Shown piece after piece: positions 1 through 8,461 of a DNA stretch of 64,000 nt. How positions within the stretch are numbered: the stretch's first letter is position 1; every line of letters begins with the position of its first letter. The notes under the pieces were generated by a model. The model searched no databases, was not told the origin of the DNA, and saw only the letters and a program-made list of their open reading frames with translations. Position numbers and translations under genes: made by a program. Source of the DNA: Pseudomonas sp. dw_358 (GTDB taxonomy: Bacteria; Pseudomonadota; Gammaproteobacteria; Pseudomonadales; Pseudomonadaceae); assembly GCF_018449655.1 (NCBI RefSeq), contig NZ_JAAVUX010000003.1:124001-188000 (forward strand). The letters are read 5' to 3'.

Positions 1-371
1 GTGACTTCACTGACCACCCGTTGCGGCTCGACAAACTCGCCCGGAAACACCAGATAAGGCTGCCACTGCGGGTCATTCAGCAGCGCCAGCAAGCCTGGGT
101 CGACGTCAGTGCGCTCCCATTCGAAGGCGGTGGTCTGCTCGATCACATCGGCGATCAACCAGCCGGTGTTGCTGGGTTTCAGGGGTTCGCCCTTGGACAT
201 GATCAGGCACATGGCCGAACGGGCTTCAACACCCGGTTTCCAGGCGCACAGGCAATAATCGGCCAGGACCCGGCAGCGCGGACAGCGCGGTGCTCGCCAG
301 CCACGCATGGCTTCCGCTGGATCGCCCTGGACAAGGCGCCGGGCGCGCAGATGGAAGACGGCGTGGGTCAT
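1..371 (-). CDS. tapT: DTW-domain tRNA-uridine aminocarboxypropyltransferase, N-terminal part (runs off the left edge)
   Basis: The reverse strand reads from an ATG at 369-371 to the window edge without a stop, giving the first 123 residues. The translation begins MTHAVFHLRARRL and has the cysteine cluster CPRCRVLADYCLCAW, typical of the N-terminal zinc-binding part of DTW-domain (YfiP/TapT) proteins, followed by MCLIMSKGEPLKPSNTG, the phosphate-loop-like stretch of that family. Family members transfer the aminocarboxypropyl group of SAM to a tRNA uridine (acp3U). The DTW triad itself would lie beyond the edge, so the assignment rests on the N-terminal half only. The gene is divergent from the secreted protein at 545. 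Confidence 0.75.
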   Translation of the reverse strand, partial: MTHAVFHLRARRLVQGDPAEAMRGWRAPRCPRCRVLADYCLCAWKPGVEARSAMCLIMSKGEPLKPSNTGWLIADVIEQTTAFEWERTDVDPGLLALLNDPQWQPYLVFPGEFVEPQRVVSEV

Positions 372-468
372 GGAAGTCACTGGCAGGTATCGAGGAGAGG
401 GCGCGCATTCTAGCAGTCGCTGAGCGAGGCTTCACCTGCCCGAGGTAGTCCCTGCACGCGCGACGTCC

Positions 469-474
469 TATAAT
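469..474 (+). promoter_or_regulatory. Candidate -10 box for the PA3611-family gene
   Basis: A perfect TATAAT lies about 70 bases upstream of the ATG at 545, in the divergent gap. I see no good -35 at the right distance, so this is a candidate only. Confidence 0.35.
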
Positions 475-544
475 CCACCGCCAATTGTGAACGCATACCC
501 GGATGACAGGTCCAAACCCACTGTCACCGAACCAGGAGAGATGC

Positions 545-973
545 ATGCTGCGCTTTATCGTCCCGTCCGTTGCCCTGTTGCTGGCTTTGCCTGTGGCTGT
601 TCAGGCTGCGTCCAAACAGGATTACGAACTGAACAAGATGCTCCAGGAAGTGGCCCAGCAAAGCAGCGTCGGCACTCCGCGAGATATCAGCGAAGACATC
701 ATCGATCAGGGCTATACCGTTCAAGGCAAGGAGCTGATCGACCACCTGAGCGTACGTGAAGGCCAGGCCGCACAGATGCGTGCCGACCCCAAGACTGTCT
801 ACTTCCAACTGGGCGCCAGCGTCTGCCGCAACGACGGCTATCGTCAACTGATGGCCAAGGGCGCGATCATGCGCTATGACTTCACCGAGTACCAGACCAA
901 CCGTGAAATCATGACCCAGCGTTTCAAGGCCAGCGATTGCGAGGCCAAGGCGCCGGCCAAGAAAAAACAGTAG
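545..973 (+). CDS. PA3611-family small secreted protein
   Basis: This 142-residue protein starts with a Sec signal peptide (MLRFIVPSVALLLALPVAVQA, cleavage expected after the last AQA-like residues). The mature chain is short, soluble and contains one Cys pair (positions near SVCRND and SDCEAK) that could form a disulfide. It ends in a Lys/Ala-rich tail. I chose the ATG at 545 because the signal peptide begins there and AGGAGAG lies just upstream; an ATG at 541 is out of frame. It resembles the P. aeruginosa PA3611 family, described there as quorum-sensing-regulated, and sits in the equivalent position upstream of the recX-recA-mutS block. Molecular function is unknown. The stop abuts the convergent gene at 974. 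Confidence 0.75.
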   Translation: MLRFIVPSVALLLALPVAVQAASKQDYELNKMLQEVAQQSSVGTPRDISEDIIDQGYTVQGKELIDHLSVREGQAAQMRADPKTVYFQLGASVCRNDGYRQLMAKGAIMRYDFTEYQTNREIMTQRFKASDCEAKAPAKKKQ

Positions 974-1174
974 TCAGCCGTGGCTCCCGTCGACGCGCCG
1001 TTGCTCATCTTCGGCGCGCATCTCAGCCACCAGCGCCTGCACATAGCGCGAGTGGCGCTCCCCTCCCCCCAATCGCCGCAGGCATTCCTGCTCCAGGGTC
1101 AACTGATTGACCTGGGCGGCCTCTTTGAGCATGGCGTAGACACGCTCGTCGACCTCAAGCATGAGCCTGGCCAT
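974..1174 (-). CDS. Small ribbon-helix-helix-like protein, orphan antitoxin candidate
   Basis: This is a 66-residue protein (MARLMLEVDERVYAMLKEAA...). The pattern of a short beta strand with alternating hydrophobics followed by two helices resembles the FitA/Arc ribbon-helix-helix fold of antitoxin-type DNA-binding proteins. The ATG at 1174 has AAGGAGATACGA immediately upstream, so the 15-residue longer reading frame is not preferred. No toxin (PIN or RelE type) gene adjoins it: upstream on this strand is a gap and downstream is the convergent gene ending at 973. A chromosomal regulator or a domesticated antitoxin are both possible. The fold assignment comes from pattern only. Confidence 0.55.
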   Translation of the reverse strand: MARLMLEVDERVYAMLKEAAQVNQLTLEQECLRRLGGGERHSRYVQALVAEMRAEDEQRRVDGSHG

Positions 1175-1367
1175 TCGTATCTCCTTGATAGTCCGTTGAT
1201 CGGCGTCCTGCTTCTTCAAGTAAATCAGAACCCGTCACCGGCTGTCTCCGACCTGACCAGCGGCCGTTCCCTCTGCGCGATGGGTCAGAGAAAAGGTTGC
1301 CAGTCATTTTTCCCAGGGCCATGATCAATGCCCTGCCGCCGTGCGAACGGCGCCCAAGGAGAGTTGA

Positions 1368-2453
1368 ATGCCCTATAAATCCGATGATGCGCTAGCCCAC
1401 CATTTCAACAGCAAGGGCCTGGACCTTACCACCAGCATTGAACGGCAGCTGGCTCAGGTGGCGCCCGGCAGCGCCAACCTGCCGCTCTATCGCGACATGC
1501 TGCTCACGGTACTGCGCATGGCCGAAGACGACCGCAACCGCTGGAACGCCAAGATCACCCTGCAAACCCTGCGTGAACTGGAACATGCCTTTCGCCTGCT
1601 GGACCGGTTCAAGACCCGGCGCAAGGTCACCGTGTTCGGCTCGGCCCGCACACCTGCCGAACACCCTTTGTATGCGCAAGCCCGGGAGCTGGGTGCGGCA
1701 CTCGCGGCAACAGGCCTCATGGTCATCACCGGCGCGGGCGGCGGCATCATGGCGGCAGCCCATGAAGGAGCAGGGCTTGAGCACAGCCTCGGGTTCAACA
1801 TCACTCTGCCCTTCGAACAGCATGCCAATGCAACCATGGAAGGCAGCCACAACCTGCTGCCGTTCCACTTTTTCTTCATTCGCAAGCTGTTCTTCGTCAA
1901 GGAGGCCGACGCGCTGGTGCTCTGCCCCGGCGGCTTTGGAACGCTGGACGAGGCGCTGGAAGTGCTGACGCTGATCCAGACCGGCAAAAGCCCTCTGGTC
2001 CCGGTGGTCTTGCTCGATACCCCGGACGGGCGATTCTGGCACGATGCATTGACGTTCATTCGCAATCAGCTGGAAGCCCATCGCTACATCCTGCCCAGTG
2101 ACTTGAAACTATTGCGCTTGGTGGATAGCGCCGAAGCGGCCGTCGAGGAGATCAACCGCTTCTACAGCAACTTCCATTCAAGCCGTTGGCTGGACAACCT
2201 GTTTGTGATTCGAATGCATCATGCCCTGAGCAGCGCGACGCTAGACCGCCTGCAGACCGAGTTTGCCGATATCAAGTTGAGCGGCGACTTCCAGCAGCAT
2301 GCCGGCAACAGTGAAGCCCTTGATGACCCACACTTCGTCCACCTGGACAAGTTGACCTTCGTGTTCAACGGCAGGCATCACGGGCGGTTGCGGGAGTTGG
2401 TGGACTGTATCAATGAGGCGGGGAATTGGAGGACTGAATCCGAAGGAAAGTGA
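1368..2453 (+). CDS. LOG-family (TIGR00730-type) Rossmann nucleotide hydrolase, long form
   Basis: The 361-residue protein carries the LOG-family signature PGGFGTLDEALE near residue 186 and a glycine-rich nucleotide loop (TGAGGGIMAAAHEGA) near residue 120. LOG enzymes cleave the N-glycosidic bond of nucleoside 5'-monophosphates. The core spans roughly residues 80-270. About 80 extra N-terminal residues, helical in character, and about 90 C-terminal residues are absent from the short (about 190-residue) cytokinin-activating LOGs, so the substrate may differ. AAGGAGAG precedes the start by five bases. The gene stands alone between the small RHH gene and recX, and a strong hairpin follows it. 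Confidence 0.8.
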   Translation: MPYKSDDALAHHFNSKGLDLTTSIERQLAQVAPGSANLPLYRDMLLTVLRMAEDDRNRWNAKITLQTLRELEHAFRLLDRFKTRRKVTVFGSARTPAEHPLYAQARELGAALAATGLMVITGAGGGIMAAAHEGAGLEHSLGFNITLPFEQHANATMEGSHNLLPFHFFFIRKLFFVKEADALVLCPGGFGTLDEALEVLTLIQTGKSPLVPVVLLDTPDGRFWHDALTFIRNQLEAHRYILPSDLKLLRLVDSAEAAVEEINRFYSNFHSSRWLDNLFVIRMHHALSSATLDRLQTEFADIKLSGDFQQHAGNSEALDDPHFVHLDKLTFVFNGRHHGRLRELVDCINEAGNWRTESEGK

Positions 2454-2467
2454 CCTTGCAGGGCTGC

Positions 2468-2489
2468 CCGGGCTCGCGTACGAGCCCGG
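2468..2489. terminator. Hairpin between the LOG gene and recX
   Basis: A perfect 9-bp stem (CCGGGCTCG / CGAGCCCGG) with a CGTA loop lies in the 48-base convergent gap. There is no long T run on either side, so it may act as a weak bidirectional terminator or as an mRNA 3'-end stabiliser. Confidence 0.5.
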
Positions 2490-2501
2490 CTTACAACTGA
2501 C

Positions 2502-2969
2502 TCAATCGTCGATATCACGCCCACTCAGCAAGCGCCCAACCATGTCCATCGAGTAGCCTCGATACACCAGAAACCGCGTTTGCCGAGCACGCTCGCGCAT
2601 GTCGGCAGGCAGGCATCCGGCGAACTTGCGCTGCCAGGTATCGGTTAACTGCACAGCCCAGTCAAAACCGCATTCCCGTAACGCCTGTTCGACGTCCGGA
2701 CGGGCCAGACCACGCTTGTTAAGTTCTTCACGGATACGCGCCGGCCCATAGCCAGAGCGAGCCCGGTAACCGATAAAGCTTTCCAGGTAGCGGGCTTCGG
2801 ACAGCAGCCCTTCTTCAGCTAGACGATCGAGTTCGACACCAATCATTTCATCGCTGGCGCCGCGCTGGCGCAGTTTACGCGTCAGCTCGACTCGACCATG
2901 CTCGCGACGAGCGAGCAGGTCCATGGCAGTCCGTCGTACGGCGACGGGTGTATCGAGTACCGCTGGCAT
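2502..2969 (-). CDS. recX: RecX regulator of RecA
   Basis: This 155-residue protein has the three-helix repeats of the RecX family, including [19 protein letters not shown] at the N terminus and [20 protein letters not shown] in the middle. RecX binds RecA filaments and limits their extension and activity. The ATG lies two bases after the recA stop, so the two genes are almost certainly co-transcribed from the LexA-controlled recA promoter. Length is normal for pseudomonad RecX. Confidence 0.95.
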   Translation of the reverse strand: MPAVLDTPVAVRRTAMDLLARREHGRVELTRKLRQRGASDEMIGVELDRLAEEGLLSEARYLESFIGYRARSGYGPARIREELNKRGLARPDVEQALRECGFDWAVQLTDTWQRKFAGCLPADMRERARQTRFLVYRGYSMDMVGRLLSGRDIDD

Positions 2970-2971
2970 GC

Positions 2972-4081
2972 TTAGAAGTCAGCGTCGGCGTCAACCAGAT
3001 CATCCGCCGGAGAGTCGGCAACTACGGCTGCCTTACCTTTGGCCTCTTTGGCTTCCTTGGCACTGGCATCCTTGACGTCCTGAGCCGCTTGGCCGCCAGT
3101 GAGCAACTTGTCGCGAATCTGCTTCTCGAGGGTAGCGCCAATCTCCGGGTTGTCCTGGAGGAACTTGGCCGAGTTGGCCTTGCCCTGGCCGATCTTGCTG
3201 CCCTGATAGCTGTACCAGGCGCCGGACTTCTCCAGCAGACCATTGGCCACACCCAGGTCGATGATCTCGCCGTTGAGGTAGATGCCCTTGCCGTACAGAA
3301 TCTGGAACTCAGCCTGACGGAATGGCGGTGCCACCTTGTTCTTTACAACCTTGACGCGGGTTTCACTGCCGACCACTTCATCGCCTTCCTTCACCGCACC
3401 GGTACGACGGATGTCCAGACGAACCGAAGCGTAGAACTTCAGCGCGTTACCACCGGTGGTAGTTTCCGGGCTGCCGAACATCACGCCGATCTTCATGCGG
3501 ATCTGGTTGATGAAGATAACCAGGCAGTTGGCGTTCTTGATGTTGCCGGTGATCTTGCGCAGCGCCTGAGACATCAGACGGGCCTGCAGGCCGACGTGCA
3601 TGTCGCCCATCTCGCCTTCGATCTCAGCCTTGGGCACCAGAGCAGCCACGGAGTCGACGATGATCACGTCAACGGCATTGGAACGCACCAGCATGTCGGT
3701 GATTTCAAGGGCCTGCTCACCGGTGTCCGGCTGCGACACCAGCAGGTCGTCGACATTGACGCCCAGCTTGCCAGCGTACTCGGGGTCCAAGGCATGCTCG
3801 GCATCGACGAACGCACACGTGGCGCCACTTTTCTGCGCCTGGGCGATGACCGACAGGGTCAGCGTGGTTTTACCCGAGGACTCCGGGCCGTAGATTTCGA
3901 CGATACGGCCTTTAGGCAGACCGCCGATACCCAGCGCGATGTCCAGACCGAGCGAGCCGGTCGAGATGGCCGGGATCGCCTGGCGGTCGTGATCGCCCAT
4001 GCGCATGACGGCGCCTTTGCCGAATTGACGTTCGATCTGACCCAGGGCCGCAGCCAAGGCACGCTTCTTGTTGTCGTCCAT
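2972..4081 (-). CDS. recA: RecA recombinase
   Basis: This is the DNA strand-exchange ATPase of homologous recombination and the co-protease for LexA cleavage. The Walker A motif GPESSGKTT, the ATPase core and the DNA-binding loop region ([20 protein letters not shown]) are intact. I start at [13 protein letters not shown] (4081), preceded by GAGGACTTCA; an in-frame start 14 residues upstream would lie inside the promoter. The product is 369 residues, slightly longer than the common 346-355, because the C-terminal tail is extended and rich in Ala, Lys and Asp (ending DADADF). A LexA box lies 43 bases upstream. Confidence 0.97.
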   Translation of the reverse strand: MDDNKKRALAAALGQIERQFGKGAVMRMGDHDRQAIPAISTGSLGLDIALGIGGLPKGRIVEIYGPESSGKTTLTLSVIAQAQKSGATCAFVDAEHALDPEYAGKLGVNVDDLLVSQPDTGEQALEITDMLVRSNAVDVIIVDSVAALVPKAEIEGEMGDMHVGLQARLMSQALRKITGNIKNANCLVIFINQIRMKIGVMFGSPETTTGGNALKFYASVRLDIRRTGAVKEGDEVVGSETRVKVVKNKVAPPFRQAEFQILYGKGIYLNGEIIDLGVANGLLEKSGAWYSYQGSKIGQGKANSAKFLQDNPEIGATLEKQIRDKLLTGGQAAQDVKDASAKEAKEAKGKAAVVADSPADDLVDADADF

Positions 4082-4123
4082 TGAAGTCCTCACGTAATCA
4101 ATAAGGCCGGAAGGCCTGAACAC

Positions 4124-4139
4124 CTGTATAAGTAGCCAG
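4124..4139 (-). promoter_or_regulatory. LexA (SOS) box of recA
   Basis: The reverse strand has CTGGCTACTTATACAG, an exact match to the CTG-N10-CAG LexA operator of gammaproteobacteria, 43 bases upstream of the recA start. It is the only such site I noted next to a gene start in this window and implies SOS induction of recA-recX. Confidence 0.85.
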
Positions 4140-4166
4140 TATTATTCCACAGTGGTTGGCGCGCGC

Positions 4167-4667
4167 CTACCCCTGTGTTGGTATTTCTCCTGCGGCAAGG
4201 TGTAACAACCCCTCTAGCGCGGCGATCACCGTTTGTCGGCGGACTGCTTCACGATCCCCCGAGAACTGCCGGCGCACGCTGTAGGTCTGCGCACCATCGG
4301 CCCACGCCAGCCACACGGTGCCCACCGGCTTCTCGGCCGAACCGCCGCCGGGACCAGCCACCCCGCTGACCGCCACTGCGAAACGCGCGGCGCTTTTATC
4401 TCGAGCGCCACTGGCCATGGCCTCCACGACTTCGCGGCTGACCGCGCCCACCTGCCCGAACAACGTCGTTGGTACGTCCAATTGCCGGGTTTTCTGAGCA
4501 TTGGAATAGGTGACGTAACCCGCCTCGAACCAGGCTGAACTGCCGGCGATGCGGGTAATGGCCTCGGCGATGCCGCCACCGGTGCAGGATTCCGCCGTAC
4601 TGACCTGGGCATCCAGGTCGCGCAAGCGCTGCCCCAAAGTGGTGGCGAGGGTGGTGACAGCATCCAT
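4167..4667 (-). CDS. pncC: Nicotinamide-nucleotide amidase, CinA C-terminal-domain protein
   Basis: The 166-residue protein is a stand-alone CinA C-terminal domain with the family motif STAESCTGGG near residue 22 and SGVAGPGGGSAEKPVGTVW in the second half. PncC deamidates NMN to nicotinic acid mononucleotide, recycling the NMN released by NAD-dependent DNA ligase. The start at 4667 (MDAVTTLA) follows GGGAG; a 36-residue N-terminal extension without family similarity is rejected. Its position upstream of recA is conserved in Pseudomonas. The recA LexA box separates the two genes, so it may be transcribed independently. Confidence 0.9.
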   Translation of the reverse strand: MDAVTTLATTLGQRLRDLDAQVSTAESCTGGGIAEAITRIAGSSAWFEAGYVTYSNAQKTRQLDVPTTLFGQVGAVSREVVEAMASGARDKSAARFAVAVSGVAGPGGGSAEKPVGTVWLAWADGAQTYSVRRQFSGDREAVRRQTVIAALEGLLHLAAGEIPTQG

Positions 4668-4820
4668 GGCAACGACTCCCAGACATTTGAATGCCGTTAC
4701 CGTACACCAGCGACGCGCAGTTTCAAGCGTCCGGGGTCGCGACCTGCGGCAACCTCGAAAAAATCCCTGTACCATGGCCGGTCAGCTTCCCTGCACCTCC
4801 GACACGAGCCAAGTCCTTGA

Positions 4821-7388
4821 ATGTCTGACCTTTCCAACCACACCCCGATGATGCAGCAATACTGGCGCCTGAAGAACCAGCACCCGGACCAGCTGATGTT
4901 CTACCGCATGGGCGATTTTTACGAAATCTTCTACGAAGACGCGAAAAAAGCCGCCAGATTGCTGGACATCACCCTGACCGCCCGTGGCAGTTCGGCCGGG
5001 CAGTCGATTCCGATGTGCGGCATTCCGTACCATGCGGCCGAGGGGTATCTGGCCAAGCTGGTCAAGCTGGGCGAGTCGGTGGTGATCTGCGAGCAGATCG
5101 GCGATCCGGCCACCAGCAAGGGCCCGGTGGAACGCCAGGTGGTGCGCATCATCACCCCCGGCACGGTCAGCGATGAAGCGCTGCTGGACGAGCGTCGCGA
5201 CAACCTGATCGCCGCGGTACTGGGCGACGAGCGGTTGTTCGGTCTGGCGGTCCTGGACATCACCAGCGGCAACTTCACGGTCCTGGAAATCAATGGCTGG
5301 GAAACCCTGCTGGCGGAACTTGAGCGGATCAACCCGGTAGAGTTCCTGATCCCTGACGACTGGCCCCAAGGCCTGCCGGCGGAGAAGCGCCGTGGCGCCC
5401 GGCGTCGCGCGCCCTGGGACTTCGAACGCGACAGCGCGCTCAAAAGCCTGTGCCAGCAGTTCTCGACCCAGGACCTCAAAGGTTTTGGCTGCGAGAACCT
5501 GACCCTGGCCATCGGCGCCGCGGGCTGCCTGCTCGGCTACGCCAAGGAAACCCAGCGTACCGCCCTGCCCCATTTGCGCAGCCTGCGCCACGAACGGCTG
5601 GACGATACGGTGATTCTGGACGGCGCCAGCCGGCGCAATCTGGAGCTGGATACCAACCTGGCAGGTGGCCGGGACAATACCCTGCAATCGGTCATCGACC
5701 GCTGCCAGACCGCCATGGCCAGTCGCTTGCTGACCCGCTGGCTGAACCGGCCGTTGCGCGATCTGACTGTCCTGCGTGCCCGTCAGACATCCATTGGCTG
5801 CCTGCTCGAAGGCTACCGCTTCGAACAGCTGCAACCTCAGCTCAAGGAAATCGGCGATATCGAGCGCATCCTGGCCCGTATCGGCCTGCGCAACGCTCGC
5901 CCGCGCGACCTCGCGCGCCTGCGCGATGCCCTGAGCGCGCTGCCGCAACTGCAGATTGCCATGGCGGATCTGGAAGCGCCGCACCTGGCGCACCTGGCGG
6001 CAATCGCCAGCACCTACCCGGAGCTGGCCGAGCTGCTGCAAACCGCCATCATCGACAACCCGCCCGCCGTGATCCGCGATGGCGGCGTGCTCAAGACCGG
6101 CTACGACAGCGAACTCGACGAGTTGCTGTCCCTCAGCGAGAACGCCGGACAGTTCCTGATCGACCTGGAAACCCGTGAAAAGGCCCGCACCGGCCTGGCC
6201 AACCTGAAAGTCGGTTACAACCGTGTGCACGGCTACTTCATCGAGCTGCCGAGCAAGCAAGCCGAACAGGCACCCGCTGACTATATCCGGCGCCAGACCC
6301 TGAAGGGTGCCGAGCGCTTCATTACCCCCGAGCTCAAAGAGTTCGAGGACAAGGCGCTGTCGGCGAAAAGCCGCGCACTGGCCCGCGAGAAAATGCTCTA
6401 CGAAGCGCTGCTGGAGGGTTTGATCGGTCATCTGGCACCCTTGCAGGACACCGCCGCCGCGCTGGCGGAGCTGGACGTGCTGAGCAACCTGGCCGAACGC
6501 GCGTTGACCCTCGACCTCAACTGCCCCGGCTTCGTCGAAGAGCCTTGCATGCGCATCACTCAAGGTCGTCACCCGGTGGTGGAGCAAGTCCTGACGACGC
6601 CTTTCGTGGCCAACGACCTGGCGCTGGATGACAACACCCGCATGTTGGTGATCACCGGACCGAACATGGGGGGTAAATCCACCTATATGCGGCAAACCGC
6701 ACTGATCGTGCTGCTGGCGCATATCGGCAGCTACGTACCGGCCGCGCGCTGCGAATTGTCGCTGGTGGACCGAATCTTCACCCGGATCGGCTCCAGCGAT
6801 GACCTGGCCGGGGGCCGCTCGACCTTCATGGTGGAAATGAGCGAGACCGCCAATATCCTGCACAATGCTACCGAGCGCAGCCTGGTGCTGATGGATGAAG
6901 TCGGTCGCGGCACCAGTACTTTCGACGGCCTGTCGCTTGCCTGGGCCGCTGCGGAACGCCTGGCACAACTGCGTGCCTATACGTTGTTCGCGACGCATTA
7001 TTTCGAGCTGACGGTATTGCCGGACAGTGAACCGCTGGTTGCCAACGTGCACCTCAGTGCCACCGAGCATAATGAGCGGATCGTGTTTCTGCACCACGTA
7101 TTACCCGGCCCGGCCAGCCAGAGTTATGGCCTGGCCGTGGCCCAGTTGGCAGGTGTGCCGACGCCGGTGATCAAACGCGCGCGGGAGCATTTGAGCCGCC
7201 TGGAGACCTCCAGCCTGCCCAGGGACATCGAGGCGACGAAGCCCGGCAAGGTCAAAGTGCCGCACCAGCGTGATTTGTTCGCGAGCCTGCCGCACCCCGT
7301 GCTGGACCAGCTCGCCAAGCTGGACATCGATGGCCTGACGCCGCGTCAGGCCTTGGAAATGCTCTATACATTGAAGACACGGGTCTAA
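4821..7388 (+). CDS. mutS: DNA mismatch repair protein MutS
   Basis: This 855-residue protein recognises mismatches and small loops and starts methyl-independent mismatch repair with MutL. The N-terminal mismatch-binding motif ([11 protein letters not shown], containing the Phe-X-Glu wedge) lies at residues 33-43. The C-terminal ABC-type ATPase has Walker [10 protein letters not shown] near residue 615 and [13 protein letters not shown] near 693. The C-terminal dimerisation/tetramerisation tail ([21 protein letters not shown]) is present. The gene is divergent from pncC and is followed by fdxA. Confidence 0.97.
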   Translation: MSDLSNHTPMMQQYWRLKNQHPDQLMFYRMGDFYEIFYEDAKKAARLLDITLTARGSSAGQSIPMCGIPYHAAEGYLAKLVKLGESVVICEQIGDPATSKGPVERQVVRIITPGTVSDEALLDERRDNLIAAVLGDERLFGLAVLDITSGNFTVLEINGWETLLAELERINPVEFLIPDDWPQGLPAEKRRGARRRAPWDFERDSALKSLCQQFSTQDLKGFGCENLTLAIGAAGCLLGYAKETQRTALPHLRSLRHERLDDTVILDGASRRNLELDTNLAGGRDNTLQSVIDRCQTAMASRLLTRWLNRPLRDLTVLRARQTSIGCLLEGYRFEQLQPQLKEIGDIERILARIGLRNARPRDLARLRDALSALPQLQIAMADLEAPHLAHLAAIASTYPELAELLQTAIIDNPPAVIRDGGVLKTGYDSELDELLSLSENAGQFLIDLETREKARTGLANLKVGYNRVHGYFIELPSKQAEQAPADYIRRQTLKGAERFITPELKEFEDKALSAKSRALAREKMLYEALLEGLIGHLAPLQDTAAALAELDVLSNLAERALTLDLNCPGFVEEPCMRITQGRHPVVEQVLTTPFVANDLALDDNTRMLVITGPNMGGKSTYMRQTALIVLLAHIGSYVPAARCELSLVDRIFTRIGSSDDLAGGRSTFMVEMSETANILHNATERSLVLMDEVGRGTSTFDGLSLAWAAAERLAQLRAYTLFATHYFELTVLPDSEPLVANVHLSATEHNERIVFLHHVLPGPASQSYGLAVAQLAGVPTPVIKRAREHLSRLETSSLPRDIEATKPGKVKVPHQRDLFASLPHPVLDQLAKLDIDGLTPRQALEMLYTLKTRV

Positions 7389-7408
7389 CGCCATCGGTAA
7401 CAAGCTGT

Positions 7409-7414
7409 TAGAAT
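7409..7414 (+). promoter_or_regulatory. Candidate -10 box upstream of fdxA
   Basis: TAGAAT lies 115 bases before the fdxA ATG in the mutS-fdxA gap. The intervening stretch is then a long leader. No convincing -35 is seen. Confidence 0.3.
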
Positions 7415-7528
7415 CCCGCGCGGTTTGGGAATGCCGTGACCTATTAGCCTGGGGCATGGCGGCCAATCCCAAGCCAAGCGGCCCTTTCAGCAGGGCTTCG
7501 CTGCCGCCGCCTGAGGAGAGAAAGAGAA

Positions 7529-7852
7529 ATGACCTTCGTCGTCACCGACAACTGCATCAAGTGCAAGTACACCGACTGCGTAGAAGTGTGTCCGGTGGAC
7601 TGCTTTTACGAAGGCCCGAACTTCCTGGTGATCCACCCGGATGAGTGCATCGACTGCGCGCTGTGTGAACCAGAGTGCCCGGCACAGGCGATCTTTTCGG
7701 AAGACGAGGTGCCTGAGGATATGCAGGAGTTTATCCAGTTGAATGTGGAGCTGGCGGAAGTCTGGCCGAACATCACCGAGAAGAAAGAGGCCATGGCCGA
7801 CGCTGAAGAATTTGATGGCGTGAAGGGCAAGATCAAGGATCTGGAACGTTAA
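7529..7852 (+). CDS. fdxA: Seven-iron (3Fe-4S / 4Fe-4S) ferredoxin FdxA
   Basis: This 107-residue acidic protein is a small electron carrier. The N-terminal half has the cluster cysteines in [18 protein letters not shown] and, about 20 residues later, [13 protein letters not shown]; the spacing fits a 7-Fe ferredoxin of the Azotobacter FdI type. The C-terminal half is an acidic helix-rich extension. GAGGAGAG precedes the ATG. The gene lies between mutS and rsmZ-rpoS, as in other pseudomonads, and is closed by an intrinsic terminator at 7876. Confidence 0.95.
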   Translation: MTFVVTDNCIKCKYTDCVEVCPVDCFYEGPNFLVIHPDECIDCALCEPECPAQAIFSEDEVPEDMQEFIQLNVELAEVWPNITEKKEAMADAEEFDGVKGKIKDLER

Positions 7853-7875
7853 AAGTCCGACCAAGGTTTCGATCG

Positions 7876-7900
7876 AAAGGCCCCTCGTGGGCCTTTTTTT
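7876..7900 (+). terminator. Rho-independent terminator of fdxA
   Basis: The stem AAAGGCCC / GGGCCTTT is followed by a run of T, 24 bases after the fdxA stop. Confidence 0.85.
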
Positions 7901-7987
7901 ATTCGGGCCCATACCGACTTCCCAATAGCGACGTTGACCACCTGACCTGCAGGCTGCACGAATCTGCCTGGGATCTGGCTATCGACG

Positions 7988-8034
7988 GTCCGCGCCCTCG
8001 GCACGCCGAATGGAGCAGCGCGGGAGTGAGCGGA
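7988..8034. repeat. Copy 1 of a dispersed intergenic repeat
   Basis: About 47 bases starting GTCCGCGCCCTC and containing GGAGCAGCGCGGGAGTG are closely similar, with about five mismatches, to 49200-49246. The rest of 7901-8057 holds no gene that I can support. Confidence 0.6.
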
Positions 8035-8057
8035 CCTGGAACTGCTTTTCTTCAGGC

Positions 8058-8086
8058 AAAAAAAAGGGGCGGTATGACCCGCCCAC
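8058..8086 (-). terminator. Intrinsic terminator of rsmZ
   Basis: On the reverse strand a GC-rich stem GGGCGG/CCGCCC with a short loop is followed by eight consecutive T. Confidence 0.9.
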
Positions 8087-8191
8087 ATTTCCATCCTTGC
8101 TCCCTGTATTCCTTGTCATCATCCTGATGAAATCGCTTCTTGCGACGTCCTGGCCAACATCCTTGAAAGCCTGTGTTCTACTCCCTGAACA
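8058..8191 (-). ncRNA. rsmZ: RsmZ, Gac-controlled small RNA that sequesters RsmA/CsrA proteins
   Basis: The reverse-strand transcript has eight GGA triplets in AGGA, GGGA or similar contexts spread over about 100 bases, several in predicted hairpin loops (for example TCATCAGGATGATGA), and ends with GGGCGGG-TCATA-CCGCCC followed by eight T. The location between fdxA and rpoS is the known rsmZ locus of Pseudomonas. The 5' end is placed at 8191 by resemblance to the remembered start of RsmZ from P. fluorescens (TGT...GGA.TAGA.CACAG); TACTATC sits just upstream as a -10 candidate. At about 134 nt it is close to known lengths. One loop (TCGCAAGAAGCGA) appears to have lost a GGA. RsmZ titrates RsmA/RsmE and so relieves translational repression of secondary metabolism and biofilm genes. 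Confidence 0.9.
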
Positions 8192-8286
8192 CGCCTTGAT
8201 AGTAACGCCTCCAAAACTGACCGCAACTCGACAAATAATACAAACGAAGTCAACTGACCATTCAATCAGGATTTATAAACCTTGTG

Positions 8287-8299
8287 TATCAATAGGTTA
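8287..8299 (+). promoter_or_regulatory. IHF-binding site candidate in the rsmZ promoter region
   Basis: TATCAATAGGTTA is an exact match to the WATCAANNNNTTR consensus. It lies in the AT-rich linker between the GacA-type palindrome and the rsmZ start, about 100 bases upstream of transcription, where DNA bending could bring the upstream activator to RNA polymerase. Confidence 0.6.
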
Positions 8300-8361
8300 T
8301 AAAGGCTGAAACTATTCAGCTAAATAACCACTGCGGTTTTTCGCCATTCGCCCACGCAACT

Positions 8362-8379
8362 TGTCAGTGATCACTGACA
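8362..8379. promoter_or_regulatory. GacA-type upstream activating palindrome of rsmZ
   Basis: TGTCAGTGATCACTGACA is a perfect 18-bp palindrome with the TGT...ACA ends and 18-bp length of the GacA site (consensus TGTAAG-N6-CTTACA). Its centre is about 180 bp upstream of the inferred rsmZ start, the usual distance. The inner bases CAG/CTG differ from the AAG/CTT consensus. Confidence 0.7.
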
Positions 8380-8413
8380 ACACGCCACAGCGAACCCCCC
8401 TTCGAACACCGGA

Positions 8414-8445
8414 AACAAAAACGCCCCGAACCAGTCGGGGCGTTT
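8414..8445 (-). terminator. Rho-independent terminator of rpoS
   Basis: The reverse strand has AAACGCCCCG / CGGGGCGTTT around a 7-base loop, followed by TTTTTG. It lies 17 bases after the rpoS stop and isolates rpoS from rsmZ transcription. Confidence 0.9.
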
Positions 8446-8461
8446 GGGTGCCAGGCCAGAG

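Noticed and set aside
4782..7097. 771-codon open frame antisense to mutS
   Set aside because: Shadow frame of mutS, Gln/Val-rich with no domain or ribosome site.
8010..8309. Plus-strand frame over the rsmZ region
   Set aside because: It covers a non-coding RNA, its promoter region and a terminator on the opposite strand, and lacks codon bias.
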